Assembly (NCBI GenBank): GCA_031551255.1
Contig: JAVBNW010000055.1
Coordinates: forward strand, 1 to 60,677
DNA: 60,677 nucleotides
Reading direction: 5' to 3'
DNA from: JAVBNW01 sp031551255
GTDB taxonomy: Bacteria > Bacillota > Clostridia > Christensenellales > UBA1750
Of this stretch, positions 25,723 through 34,373 are shown in pieces. Each line of letters opens with the position of its first letter. The stretch's first letter is position 1. The notes beneath the pieces were generated by a model. That model searched no databases. It saw only the letters and a program-made list of their open reading frames with translations, and was not told the DNA's origin. The translations under genes and the position numbers were made by a program.

Positions 25723-26520
25723 ATGGCTCTTCATTGGATTCAGGCAGAGGAATTTTCCATCGACAGTCTTTTGTTTTTTGAGAGGTTTCAAATTCGGCTG
25801 ATGTGCGACTACCAGGGCGAGGCGCGGAACAATCTGGGCATCGTGCTTCGTTACCACCCCACGATCGCGTGGTATTTCGCTCACCGCTGCCCCGAGTGCG
25901 CGGCCCGCGTGCAGGAGATTGCCGCCGGCGCGCCCGAAGGGCTTGGGCCGGATCAGATCCGCAAGGCCGAACTGTGCGTCATATCGGCCGCCGAAGACTT
26001 TGTCACCTACACGCGTCCGGAGGTCATGGATACGAGCTGCAACTTCATCTACGGCTGGGATAAGGCGCGGCTGTTTGAACTGGCGGACTTTGACGGCAAA
26101 GTAGTGCTGGATGTGGGCAGCGGCTCGGGCCGCCTCGCGTTTGCAGCTGCCGAGCGAGCGCTCGAGGTATATGCGAGCGAGCCGGTGGGCACGCTGCGCG
26201 AATATCTGCGCGACAAGATTGTCCGCGAGGGGATACGCAACGTAAGGGTCGTAGACGGCATGGCGCATAGCCTCGCATACCCGGATAACACGTTTGACAT
26301 CGTCATGTCCGGTCACGTCGTGGGGGACGACTACGAGGGAGAGGTTGCGGAGATTACCCGCGTGGTAAAATCCGGAGGATGGCTGCTGGATTGCCCCGGC
26401 GAGGACGACCGCAGATCCGAACCCGACGGCAGCCTTCCCCGGCGCGGTTGGCAGGAACTGCACTACATAAGCACGTTCGGCGGAGATGTATACCGCTACA
26501 GGAAGCAGGTTTTCAAGTAA
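25723..26520 (+). CDS. SAM-dependent class I methyltransferase
   Basis: Protein of 265 residues. The SAM-binding strand-loop VVLDVGSGSGRLAF is at about 128-141, followed by an acidic residue at the end of strand 2 (YASEPVG) and SGHVVGDDYEGE in the post-II/III region. The N-terminal 115 residues are a separate helical part (with HRCPECA) of unknown role. Substrate unknown. AGGAGG lies just before ATG 25723. Position behind a short ORF and attenuator, in a block with erm and exporters, raises the possibility of a resistance or stress-related methylation; this is context only. Confidence 0.82.
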   Translation: MALHWIQAEEFSIDSLLFFERFQIRLMCDYQGEARNNLGIVLRYHPTIAWYFAHRCPECAARVQEIAAGAPEGLGPDQIRKAELCVISAAEDFVTYTRPEVMDTSCNFIYGWDKARLFELADFDGKVVLDVGSGSGRLAFAAAERALEVYASEPVGTLREYLRDKIVREGIRNVRVVDGMAHSLAYPDNTFDIVMSGHVVGDDYEGEVAEITRVVKSGGWLLDCPGEDDRRSEPDGSLPRRGWQELHYISTFGGDVYRYRKQVFK

Positions 26521-26554
26521 GGAGATACTTTTTTCCCAATGTGTAATCGACAAA

Positions 26555-26592
26555 CCGCCCTCGATGACAAAGCATCGGGGGCGGCTTTCGCT
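26555..26592 (+). terminator. Terminator after the methyltransferase gene
   Basis: A 12-bp stem (CCGCCCTCGATG and complement, one wobble), six-base loop, then CTTTCGCTTTTT. Confidence 0.8.
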
Positions 26593-26604
26593 TTTTACGA
26601 TGTA

Positions 26605-26760
26605 GAGAACGGCGAAACAGGAAACCGGGGCATTCGTTCCGCGTTCTTCTTAATCCCAAAGAAACCTCAGTTTCTTTGGGAAGAGGAGACTCCACGGAGC
26701 GTAAAAAATCCCACCATACCGCAGTATGGTGGGATTTTGGAGCGCAGTGTTCGTCGACGT
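26605..26760. repeat. Hairpin-array repeat element R4 (short copy)
   Basis: Two perfect hairpins: 26654-26681 (12-bp stem, loop region CCTCAG) and 26705-26738 (15-bp stem, loop CCGCAG). The right end (from 26739, GGAGCGCAGTG) matches the family end and abuts the stop codon of the isomerase gene on the minus strand. The left end is degenerate. Confidence 0.75.
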
Positions 26761-28148
26761 CAGAGGCACTTCGCCCCGTCGGAATCCGGAGTCTCCAAGT
26801 TGATGTCTAGGTAGCGCGCCACTTCGCGCAGCACCGGCAGAAACTTGCCGTACATGCCGCCGATGTGGTGAATATACGGGCCGAACATCAGCCGCTCTTC
26901 CCACTTCTTCCAGTTGTCCACCTCAAACCACACATAGGTGCCGGTGGTGACCGGGCCGTCGGTGCTCCTGCCCTCGCCCGCAAATAGGTAATACTCGCCG
27001 TCGATGTCGTCAAAGCGGCATACGGTGATGTCGCCCTGCTTAAGCTCCCACCGCTCCTGCCCGGCGATCAGGTGCGCATGGCTCCCCTCGGCCTTGAGCG
27101 AATAGGGGAAAGGCCCGCAGTGCCACAAAAGCTCAGCGTTGTCGTTCGAAGGGTGGCGCACGGTCAGGTCCGCGAGGAACTCGGCTTCCTCGCCCAACAG
27201 GCACGCGCGCATGATCGCCATGGTGATCGCGCCGTTGACGTCGGTTTCGCAGGAAATCGGCATGCCGTCGTCGGCCATTTCGCCCAGAATCGTGCATACC
27301 GGCACTCCCAGCACCTGGCGGGTGGTCGGCCAGCACTCGATCGCACCGGCGGTGCAGCGGCTCTCGATCATCAAATCGCGGGTGGCCATCTTGGCGGCGG
27401 CGATCTTCTTTACCTGATCCTCCGGCATCTTGCTGCAATCGATGCGGGCGGTCATGTCGGCGTAATAATCCTTGAATTCCTTGCCGTTTTCCGTAAGGAT
27501 CTTGTCGGCCAGCGCGCCTACAGCCACCGGCGAAATCGGCACGGTGGTGATGCCGAAGCGCTTAATTAAGTTGGCTTCGTTCGTCATCACGCTCATGAAC
27601 GGTTGCGGGCGTTCGCCGATCTTGGCGATGCGTAGGCCCTTGAGATCTTTCAGCACCGCCGCGACGCGCACAAAGTTTTCAAAGCCGTTTCTGAACTCTT
27701 CGCTGCTCGTCTCGCAGTTGAAGATGTAGCTGTACTTTACGCCGTGGCGCCTGAGCACCTTGGTGGCGGCGAACATGCCGCACTGCGTGTCGCGGCCGCG
27801 GCCGGTTTCGGTGTTGACGGTTTCGTCGCGGTTGCCCCACACGAGCGTGGGCACGCTGAACGCCGAAGCCGCCGCCGCAACCACCGATTCCTCGCCGAAA
27901 TCGCAAAACGGCAGGAACAGCGCGTCGATACCCGCCTTTTTAAACTTTTCTACGATGGCCGGAATCTTTTCCATCTGGTACGCGATGCCGTTTTCGCAGA
28001 TGTCATCCACATCCACGATGGTGACGACATTGGGCTTTACGCCGCGCACGACTTTCATGAACGCGTCCTTTTGCCTCTTCGCCTCGTCCATCGGCAAAAA
28101 GCCCCGCTTGGTCGGCATGACACCCAGCACGATATTGGGTTTATACAT
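26760..28148 (-). CDS. Sugar isomerase of the L-fucose/L-arabinose isomerase-like superfamily
   Basis: Protein of about 462 residues. The two N-terminal Rossmann-like domains and a C-terminal region match the FucI/AraA-like group: an early MPTKRGF, CDFGEE near residue 85, and late metal-site candidates in GEMADDG and CETDVNGA. The start is taken at ATG 28148, seven bases after GAGGGGG; a TTG two codons earlier is possible. Its start lies inside the end of the PfkB kinase gene (8-base overlap), so the two are translationally coupled. The pair suggests an aldose-to-ketose isomerisation and phosphorylation step. The sugar is unknown. Confidence 0.82.
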   Translation of the reverse strand: MYKPNIVLGVMPTKRGFLPMDEAKRQKDAFMKVVRGVKPNVVTIVDVDDICENGIAYQMEKIPAIVEKFKKAGIDALFLPFCDFGEESVVAAAASAFSVPTLVWGNRDETVNTETGRGRDTQCGMFAATKVLRRHGVKYSYIFNCETSSEEFRNGFENFVRVAAVLKDLKGLRIAKIGERPQPFMSVMTNEANLIKRFGITTVPISPVAVGALADKILTENGKEFKDYYADMTARIDCSKMPEDQVKKIAAAKMATRDLMIESRCTAGAIECWPTTRQVLGVPVCTILGEMADDGMPISCETDVNGAITMAIMRACLLGEEAEFLADLTVRHPSNDNAELLWHCGPFPYSLKAEGSHAHLIAGQERWELKQGDITVCRFDDIDGEYYLFAGEGRSTDGPVTTGTYVWFEVDNWKKWEERLMFGPYIHHIGGMYGKFLPVLREVARYLDINLETPDSDGAKCL

Positions 28149-29097
28149 GTTCAAGCCCCCTCATATAAAATTGAACTCTCTGGTCGATCTCCGTATAGTC
28201 GATCGTTCCATCCAAAAGAAACCGCTCCACCGTCGCAAGGTTCGGGATGCCCGCACGCCCGCCGATGCGGGTGCACTTAATCGCCGACACCGCGCTGGCA
28301 AAACGCGCGGTTTCCTCTACACTGCGGCCGCTAAGCAGCCCGGCGGCAAATGCGCCGTGGTATACGTCTCCCGCGCCGACGGTATCCACCACATCCACCC
28401 GGAACGCGGGCAACTGGAAAAAGCCCTGTGCGCTTACGCCCACGCAGCCGTTTTCTCCCAGCGTAAACACCGCGATCTTCGGCCCTTTTGCCATCACTTC
28501 GCGTACGTTCGCCTCGTAACGGTCGTCGCCATACATCTTTTGATAGAAAAATTCAGAACCGATGAACACGTCGATCTTTGGAATGAGCGCGACCATATCC
28601 TCGGAATAGCCGTCCGCATCCACAAGCACCTGGACGCCCGCCGCGCGCGCCACATCCACCGCGCGCTCAGTCGTCTCATTGGCCTGAGCGATAAACAAAT
28701 ACTTCGCCCCCGCGATCATCGCCGGATCGAATTCCTCGAACGTTGCCCGGGCGGCCGTGCCGGGGTGGAACACGATGCTGCGCCCGCCGGTCTCCCGGTC
28801 GCTGAGCACCACCGACAGCGAGGTGGTATCGCCCTTGCGGATGCACATGGCCGATGTATTGATGCCGTGGCGGTTAAAATCGTTGGTGCAAAAGCGCCCG
28901 TATAGGTCGTCGCCCACCGCACCCATCATCGCGCACGTGGCGCCCAGCCGCGCGGCAGCTACCATGCCGCTGGATACTTTGCCGCCCCCCTGCCAGCTGA
29001 GCTTCTGAACGCGCTCGCCGCGGTTGGGTCTTGGAAAGTTGTCTACGTTTACGTTTAAATCCAGGCAGGGCATGTCGATGCCCACGATATCCGGCAT
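28141..29097 (-). CDS. PfkB-family carbohydrate kinase
   Basis: Ribokinase-fold sugar kinase of 318 residues. The N-terminal GG motif region is SWQGGGKVSSG, and the C-terminal catalytic motif DTVGAGDVYHGAF carries the base Asp and anion hole. GGAGG lies seven bases before ATG 29097. First gene of a two-gene operon with the isomerase, with a good promoter upstream. Substrate unknown; fructose, tagatose or similar ketoses are possible given the isomerase partner. Confidence 0.9.
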   Translation of the reverse strand: MPDIVGIDMPCLDLNVNVDNFPRPNRGERVQKLSWQGGGKVSSGMVAAARLGATCAMMGAVGDDLYGRFCTNDFNRHGINTSAMCIRKGDTTSLSVVLSDRETGGRSIVFHPGTAARATFEEFDPAMIAGAKYLFIAQANETTERAVDVARAAGVQVLVDADGYSEDMVALIPKIDVFIGSEFFYQKMYGDDRYEANVREVMAKGPKIAVFTLGENGCVGVSAQGFFQLPAFRVDVVDTVGAGDVYHGAFAAGLLSGRSVEETARFASAVSAIKCTRIGGRAGIPNLATVERFLLDGTIDYTEIDQRVQFYMRGLEHV

Positions 29098-29157
29098 TGC
29101 TCATCCTCCGCATGCGCCTGACGGCGTCGTATATATATCCATAGATTGCTATCATTC

Positions 29158-29186
29158 AGTGTAAGCCATGCGCGCATTTGTGTAAA
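29158..29186 (-). promoter_or_regulatory. Promoter of the kinase-isomerase operon
   Basis: Minus strand TTTACA (29186-29181), 17-base spacer, TACACT (29163-29158). Confidence 0.65.
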
Positions 29187-29285
29187 GCTTTCTTTTTACA
29201 GCGCAACGGCAGACTAAGATTTGCCATCGCAAGATGCAAGGGCTTCAAATGGGGGTGGTGTCAAGACAGGGCTGAAATTTTTGTT

Positions 29286-29313
29286 TTGGCGAGGCTGCTT
29301 TCAGTGATATACT
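29286..29313 (+). promoter_or_regulatory. Promoter of the low-GC orphan gene
   Basis: TTGGCG (29286-29291), 16-base spacer, TATACT (29308-29313). Confidence 0.5.
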
Positions 29314-29366
29314 TACTTTAGAGCGAATTCGGTGGTATAAAGTATTTGTATTAATGGAGGTTAGAT

Positions 29367-29795
29367 GTGTGTAATACATGCGATGAAATTATCTTGTTTA
29401 AAGGCTTTAATTCTCCAAATGAATATGCAAGTTGCCTTGATAACATAAAGCGACTACTAGCATCTGGCTGCTTTGAGTTGATTGGTGGAACATGCCCAAT
29501 AGATAAAATTAAAGATAATAATGGTCGTTGGGTTGATGACACTATTTGCCATTCAATTCGTTGCAAAAATTGCGGAGGAATTTTCACATGTACGGCAAAC
29601 ACTTACCGCGGGGGAGGAAGTTTTCAAATTGGTAGGCAACCACATAGTATAAGCAGTTCTATAGTAGCCGCGCGCACAGGTCGCGCTTCAAATAGGAGTG
29701 CGAAATACAAACCGCTTTTCGTTTCATGCGATCCTCTTTTGCGCTGCCACCTTTGTCAACAATCTGGTTTTTGCAAATGCATCATGCTATCGTGA
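29367..29795 (+). CDS. Cys-rich unknown protein, low GC, probably damaged at its 3' end
   Basis: GTG start six bases after GGAGG (29356-29360). Residues 1-90 look like a real small metal-binding protein: CNTC near the start, GGTCP, and a CKNCGG knuckle followed by FTCTANTYRGGGSF. After about position 29640 the character changes to low-complexity Ser/Arg sequence with an extra CHLC, as if the original stop were lost by frameshift. Base composition is clearly lower in GC than the neighbours, which suggests recent transfer. No function recognised. Confidence 0.6.
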   Translation: MCNTCDEIILFKGFNSPNEYASCLDNIKRLLASGCFELIGGTCPIDKIKDNNGRWVDDTICHSIRCKNCGGIFTCTANTYRGGGSFQIGRQPHSISSSIVAARTGRASNRSAKYKPLFVSCDPLLRCHLCQQSGFCKCIMLS

Positions 29796-29822
29796 ATAGG
29801 CGGTTTGCCGACGGCCTTCTTT

Positions 29823-29850
29823 TTTACATGCCGCAATTTCATGTTATAAT
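29823..29850 (+). promoter_or_regulatory. Promoter of the MATE-MutS-like operon
   Basis: TTTACA (29823-29828), 16-base spacer, consensus TATAAT (29845-29850). Its start site near 29857 makes the ATG at 29860 nearly leaderless and supports the TTG start at 29884. Confidence 0.7.
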
Positions 29851-29883
29851 GAAAAAAGCATGTGTGGGAAAGAGGGCTTCGTT

Positions 29884-31257
29884 TTGAGTGAGGCGTTGGC
29901 GCAGCAGAGAATTTCGGGCGTGGAGGAGCGGTGGACGAACAGGGCGCTTGTCAACCTAATTTGGCCGCTGGTAGTAGAACGGCTTTTGCTTGTATTGGTA
30001 GGCATCGTCGATACGATGATGGTCGCGTCGCTGGGCGAGGAGGCGGTGGGCGGGGTTTCGCTCGTGGATTCGATCAACATCGTCTTGATCGACATCTTTA
30101 TGTCGCTGGCGACAGGCGGCGCGGTGGTCGCCAGCCAATACCTGGGCAGGGATGACGCAAAGAACGCGTCGATTGCGGCAAAGCAGCTCATCTATACCGT
30201 CGGTGCGATTTCTGGGGTGGTTACGATCGCAACATTGCTCGCCCGTGGCTGGCTGTTGCGCACGATTTACGGGCACATCGCCCCGGGCATCATGCAAAAT
30301 GCCGAAGTTTACTTTTTGCTGACGGCCCTGAGCTACCCGTTTATCGCCCTGTACAACGGCGGGGCCTCGCTATTTCGCAGCATGGGCAACAGCCGGGTGG
30401 GCATGCTGATTTCTCTAATGGTGAATCTCATCAACATCGGCGGCAACGCGCTGCTTATATTCGTGTTCCGCTGGGGCGTAGCGGGGGCAGCCGCGGCAAC
30501 GCTGCTCAGCCGCGCCGTGGGGGCAGGGCTGGTTTTGCTGCTTCTGCATCGGTCGCAGGGGCCTATCGGTATCCGGGGCATCTTCAAGGTGCATATCGAC
30601 CTTAAGATCATCGGCGGCATTCTTAAGGTGGGGGTGCCCAACGGCGTGGAGGGCGCGATGTTTCAGGTGGGCAAGCTGTTCCTCGCAAGGCTCGCCTCCA
30701 CGTTCGGTACCGCGGCCATTGCGGCCAACGCGGTGGCGAACATCGTGATTACGATCGGCAACCTGCCGGGGCTTTCCATTGCGATGGCATTTCTGACGGT
30801 GGTGGGGCAGTGCGTCGGCGCGGAGGACTACGATGCTGCCCGGCGCTACACCTCCAAGCTGATCAAGGCGAATTACGTGGTGATGGGGGCCTTAAACATC
30901 GTCATGCTGCTGCTGCTCAAGCCGTTTTTCAGTCTGTTCGGGTTGTCGGCGCAGAGCATGGATATCGCCTTTGTCTGCGGCGCGATCTTCTGCACGGCGG
31001 CGATCTTCATCTGGACGCCCGCCTACTGCCTGCCGTTTGCGCTCAGGGCGGCGGGGGACGGCAAGTTTACGATGGTGGTTGCGGGGGTTGCGATGTGGGT
31101 AGTGCGCGTAGGGGTTGCCTATCTGCTGGCCTATGCGTTCGGCGTGGGCGTCGTGTGCGTGTGGATTTCGATGGTGTGCGAGTGGGTCGTGCGCGCGAGC
31201 TGCTTTGCGCTTCGTTGGCGCTCGGGCAAGTGGCGGAATAAGAGGGTGATCGCGTGA
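29884..31257 (+). CDS. MATE-family multidrug/metabolite exporter
   Basis: Twelve-helix cation-coupled exporter of about 457 residues. Typical MATE features: IWPLVVERLLLVLVGIVDTMMVASLGEEAVGGVS in the first helices and a matching second half beginning VGVPNGVEGAMFQVGK. TTG 29884 lies seven bases after AGAGGG; ATG 29860 is an alternative but sits too close to the promoter. Its stop codon overlaps the GTG start of the MutS-like gene. Substrate unknown. Confidence 0.9.
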   Translation: MSEALAQQRISGVEERWTNRALVNLIWPLVVERLLLVLVGIVDTMMVASLGEEAVGGVSLVDSINIVLIDIFMSLATGGAVVASQYLGRDDAKNASIAAKQLIYTVGAISGVVTIATLLARGWLLRTIYGHIAPGIMQNAEVYFLLTALSYPFIALYNGGASLFRSMGNSRVGMLISLMVNLINIGGNALLIFVFRWGVAGAAAATLLSRAVGAGLVLLLLHRSQGPIGIRGIFKVHIDLKIIGGILKVGVPNGVEGAMFQVGKLFLARLASTFGTAAIAANAVANIVITIGNLPGLSIAMAFLTVVGQCVGAEDYDAARRYTSKLIKANYVVMGALNIVMLLLLKPFFSLFGLSAQSMDIAFVCGAIFCTAAIFIWTPAYCLPFALRAAGDGKFTMVVAGVAMWVVRVGVAYLLAYAFGVGVVCVWISMVCEWVVRASCFALRWRSGKWRNKRVIA

Positions 31258-32915
31258 CTCCTTTCGCAGGGTGGGGCGCGCGCTTTCAAAAGGCACTGTC
31301 GGCAATTTTTCTGCCGGGCAAAGCGGCGCTTCTACGCGCCGCTCAAAACTTTGGAGAGGTTCCCGATCGCGAGTATGCGCCGGGCGAGATGGAGGATATC
31401 GCCCGGCGCGCACGCTTTTTCTGCTGCGAAGAGAGCTGGGATGTGGACGATACGACGTGGAACGACCTGGAGCTTTCCGACGTATTTGCGCGCGTCAACG
31501 CCGCGCGGACGCATCCTGGCGACGAGGCGCTATACTGCATGCTTAGAAGCCCGGCGCGCTGCGCCGACGAGCTTTCGGCGCGCAAAGAGATCCTCCGCTG
31601 GGCCGCCTGTCATCCCGATGCGCGCTTGCGGGCGGCGTTGGCGCTCGCGCGGGCGGGGCGCCCGCGGCGTGCGGAGCTTTCGAAAATCTTCAAAGCGCCG
31701 CTTACCCTGCCCCGCCGCGCGCCGCAATGCGTGCTGCTGATCGCCTTGTTGCTCGCCTGCACGGCGGCTTCGGCGGCGGGGCTTTTGCCTGTTTTTATAC
31801 CGATTTTGCTTGGCGTCGTCAATGCCGCTTTTTCTCTGTATCTTCACGCGAAAAATTCATTGTCTGTAGATGCTCTGATGTACTTGCTGGCGCTGACGGA
31901 TGCCGCTTTGACCATTGGAAAAGAGAAAGAAGAAGCCGCAAGCCCGGCCTTTGTGCGCTTGTATGTTTTGATGCCTTCACTCAGAAAGCTTTCTGATCAT
32001 GGCTTCTTCTCGTTTTTTTATGAAAACAATCCATTCGCGCTGATAATCAGCCATGTGTTCTTGACGGAGGCCCTTGCCTATGAGTGGTTTGCGCGGCGCG
32101 TCGAGCGGCATAAGGCTGCGCTGCGCGAGATGACGCTGGCGCTCGGGGAGATCGATGCGTGCATCGCCGTCGCGTCGTTTCGGGCAAGTCTGCCCATATG
32201 GTGCGAGCCCGCATGGACGCCCGAGCGCCGCCTGCGCGTCCGGGGGCTTGTCCATCCGCTGATAAGGAACGCCGTGCCGAACGATATCGACATGTACGGG
32301 CACGCGCTGCTCACGGGCTCCAACGCGGCCGGCAAGTCCACATTTATCAAGGCGATCGCAGTCAGTGCGCTGATGGCGCAAAGCATACTTACATGTACTT
32401 CGGATGTTTATGAAGGCTGCTTTTTTCATATCGCTACATCAATGGCCGTGCGCGACAACCTGCTGGGAGGCGAAAGCTATTTCGTCGTGGAAGTTCGTGC
32501 ACTGAAGCGGCTGATCGACTATGGCGGCCGGCTTCCCGGGCTGTTCGCCATCGACGAGGTGCTGCGCGGCACGAACACCGCCGAGCGGGTTGCGGCATCT
32601 TGCGAGTTTTTGCGCGCGTTGGCGGGGCACAATTGCCTGTGCGTTGCCGCGACGCACGATTTGGAGCTGACATATTTGCTGGAAGAAGAATACCGGAACC
32701 TTCATTTTTCCGAGACGCTGGCGCAAAGCGGCATGGCGTTCGATTACAAGCTGCGCCCAGGGCGTTCGACCAGCCGCAATGCGATCGCGCTGATGGAGAG
32801 GATGGGGTTTCCGGACGATATAGTAAAGAAGGCGCGCGAGGCGGCCGGTGCAGCCGTCGATGAAATATGCATAGCCGCTGAAAAGGGGCGTTCCGAACAC
32901 GGAGCGCCCCTTTGA
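31254..32915 (+). CDS. Membrane-anchored MutS-like ATPase
   Basis: Protein of 553 residues. The C-terminal ATPase resembles MutS domain V: Walker A LLTGSNAAGKSTF, Walker B LFAIDEVLRGTN with the following TAERVAAS, and the ATHDLELT switch. The N-terminal half lacks mismatch-binding and connector domains and instead has two hydrophobic segments (about 157-200), so it is probably a membrane protein. This short TM-MutS type occurs in clostridia but its role is unclear. GTG 31254 overlaps the MATE stop codon. It ends in a terminator hairpin formed by its last codons. Confidence 0.85.
   Translation: MTPFAGWGARFQKALSAIFLPGKAALLRAAQNFGEVPDREYAPGEMEDIARRARFFCCEESWDVDDTTWNDLELSDVFARVNAARTHPGDEALYCMLRSPARCADELSARKEILRWAACHPDARLRAALALARAGRPRRAELSKIFKAPLTLPRRAPQCVLLIALLLACTAASAAGLLPVFIPILLGVVNAAFSLYLHAKNSLSVDALMYLLALTDAALTIGKEKEEAASPAFVRLYVLMPSLRKLSDHGFFSFFYENNPFALIISHVFLTEALAYEWFARRVERHKAALREMTLALGEIDACIAVASFRASLPIWCEPAWTPERRLRVRGLVHPLIRNAVPNDIDMYGHALLTGSNAAGKSTFIKAIAVSALMAQSILTCTSDVYEGCFFHIATSMAVRDNLLGGESYFVVEVRALKRLIDYGGRLPGLFAIDEVLRGTNTAERVAASCEFLRALAGHNCLCVAATHDLELTYLLEEEYRNLHFSETLAQSGMAFDYKLRPGRSTSRNAIALMERMGFPDDIVKKAREAAGAAVDEICIAAEKGRSEHGAPL
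32882..32913 (+). terminator. Terminator overlapping the end of the MutS-like gene
   Basis: A 14-bp stem (AAAGGGGCGTTCCG and complement, one wobble) with a four-base loop and TTT. The last codons of the gene form it. Confidence 0.75.
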
Positions 32916-32933
32916 TCGTAGTGACTTGGCGGC

Positions 32934-34253
32934 CTACAGCGCAAACTCGTCGCCCGTCTCATCGATCCACCGCTTAAGCCGCGCCTGGAGTTCCGTACGC
33001 TTTGTGCCAAACGCCGTGTTGTGCGCAAGGTTCACCTGCTCGTACGGGTCGTCGTTTAGGTTGTACATCAGCCACGGCATGTGCTCGAACGCCGCGTACT
33101 TCCAGCCGTCCCGCGTGACCACCGCGCGCCAGGGCATCTCTTCGGAATCGGAGTGCCCGGTGGGCACCACGATCTGCGCGTACGCGGAATCGGGGTAATC
33201 CGCCTTCCGGTTCGACCGAAAGCGCAGCGCGGAATAATCCGCGCCCTGCATCCACGTGGGCGGCTCGATGCCGCACAGCCCCAGCGAGGTGGGGGCGACA
33301 TCCACGTGGTTGATGGGGTAGTCGGGCGCGCCGTTTTTCCAGCCGTCGTACGTTGGGCGGCAGCCGCTGATGATGAACGGCACCTTGAGCGATTCCTCAT
33401 ACGGGTTTGTCTTGCGAAACATCCCGTGCGAGCCGTGCATATCGCCGTGGTCGCTGAAGAATAGGATGTGAGTATGCTCGTACAGCCCCTTGTCGCGCAG
33501 GTAGGCGACTACGCGGCCCACGTTGTCGTCCAGGTTTTCGATCATCGCGTACGCGCCGGATAGTTCTCGTCGCGCCTGCTCCATCACATACGGAACGCCG
33601 GGCACGTTCGGGCGCATGGCGATCGAGGCGGGCGAATGGCGGCGCATGTATTCGGGCGGCGCGATGTACGGATCGTGCGGCGGCTGCACCGACAGCACGC
33701 CGAAGAAGGGCTCGCCGTCGGGGCGTCCGTCCAGATGGCGAAGGAAGAGGCTTGTCAGCTCATCAGTCTCATAGCCGTTCAGTCTATAGGGTGGCGTTTC
33801 GCCGTCCCGATCTCCGCCGTGCACCCAGCAATCCCACTGGCTGTTGTTATTTTCATAACCCATCCAATAGTCGAAGTGGCCGCGCCGCTCCTTGGGGATG
33901 TAGTGCGTGCCCGCGCGCCCGTCGCGCTCGTGAAAGCCGTCAAGATGCCACTTGCCGATGTAGGCGGTGTGATAGCCGTGTTCGCGGAACACGTCGGCGA
34001 TGGTGGACTGAGCGGGGGGCAGCAGGTGTTCGTGCCCCGGCACGCACTTGTGCGGATATAGCGATGTGAGCATGGAACCGCGGTAGGGGCTGCACAGCGG
34101 CGAACCGCCGATCGCGTTGCGAAAGTTTAAGCCGGTTCTGGCCAACAGGTCGATGTTGGGGGTGCGCACGTTCGGGTCGCCGTTGATGCCGACCGCCTGC
34201 GCGCGCAATTGATCGCACATGATCCAAATCACATTGGGTTTCAACTCGGCCAT
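32934..34253 (-). CDS. Sulfatase (arylsulfatase family), Cys-type
   Basis: Protein of 439 residues. The active-site motif C-x-P-x-R is CSPYRGS with C54 as the residue converted to formylglycine, a change made in anaerobes by a radical SAM maturase (none seen in this window). Metal-binding residues are visible in MCDQLR near the N-terminus and FFSDHGDMHG near the middle. No signal peptide, so cytoplasmic. AGGAGGG lies about seven bases before ATG 34253. It probably removes sulfate from imported glycan fragments, which fits the mannosidases. Confidence 0.9.
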   Translation of the reverse strand: MAELKPNVIWIMCDQLRAQAVGINGDPNVRTPNIDLLARTGLNFRNAIGGSPLCSPYRGSMLTSLYPHKCVPGHEHLLPPAQSTIADVFREHGYHTAYIGKWHLDGFHERDGRAGTHYIPKERRGHFDYWMGYENNNSQWDCWVHGGDRDGETPPYRLNGYETDELTSLFLRHLDGRPDGEPFFGVLSVQPPHDPYIAPPEYMRRHSPASIAMRPNVPGVPYVMEQARRELSGAYAMIENLDDNVGRVVAYLRDKGLYEHTHILFFSDHGDMHGSHGMFRKTNPYEESLKVPFIISGCRPTYDGWKNGAPDYPINHVDVAPTSLGLCGIEPPTWMQGADYSALRFRSNRKADYPDSAYAQIVVPTGHSDSEEMPWRAVVTRDGWKYAAFEHMPWLMYNLNDDPYEQVNLAHNTAFGTKRTELQARLKRWIDETGDEFAL

Positions 34254-34286
34254 AGCCGTTCCCTCCTGCATACATTGCTTTCGTTC

Positions 34287-34315
34287 ATTGTACCACGCGC
34301 ATAGGCGTGCGACAA
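34287..34315 (-). promoter_or_regulatory. Promoter of the sulfatase gene
   Basis: Minus strand TTGTCG (34315-34310), 17-base spacer, TACAAT (34292-34287). Confidence 0.65.
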
Positions 34316-34316
34316 A

Positions 34317-34355
34317 CCATTGCCCCGGGGTTGTGAAGCAACCCTGGGGCAATGG
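34317..34355 (-). terminator. Terminator after the ferritin gene
   Basis: A 17-bp stem (one wobble) with a five-base loop, then TTTG on the minus strand. It separates the cys operon from the sulfatase promoter. Confidence 0.8.
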
Positions 34356-34373
34356 CAAGAGATTCGCCGTGAT

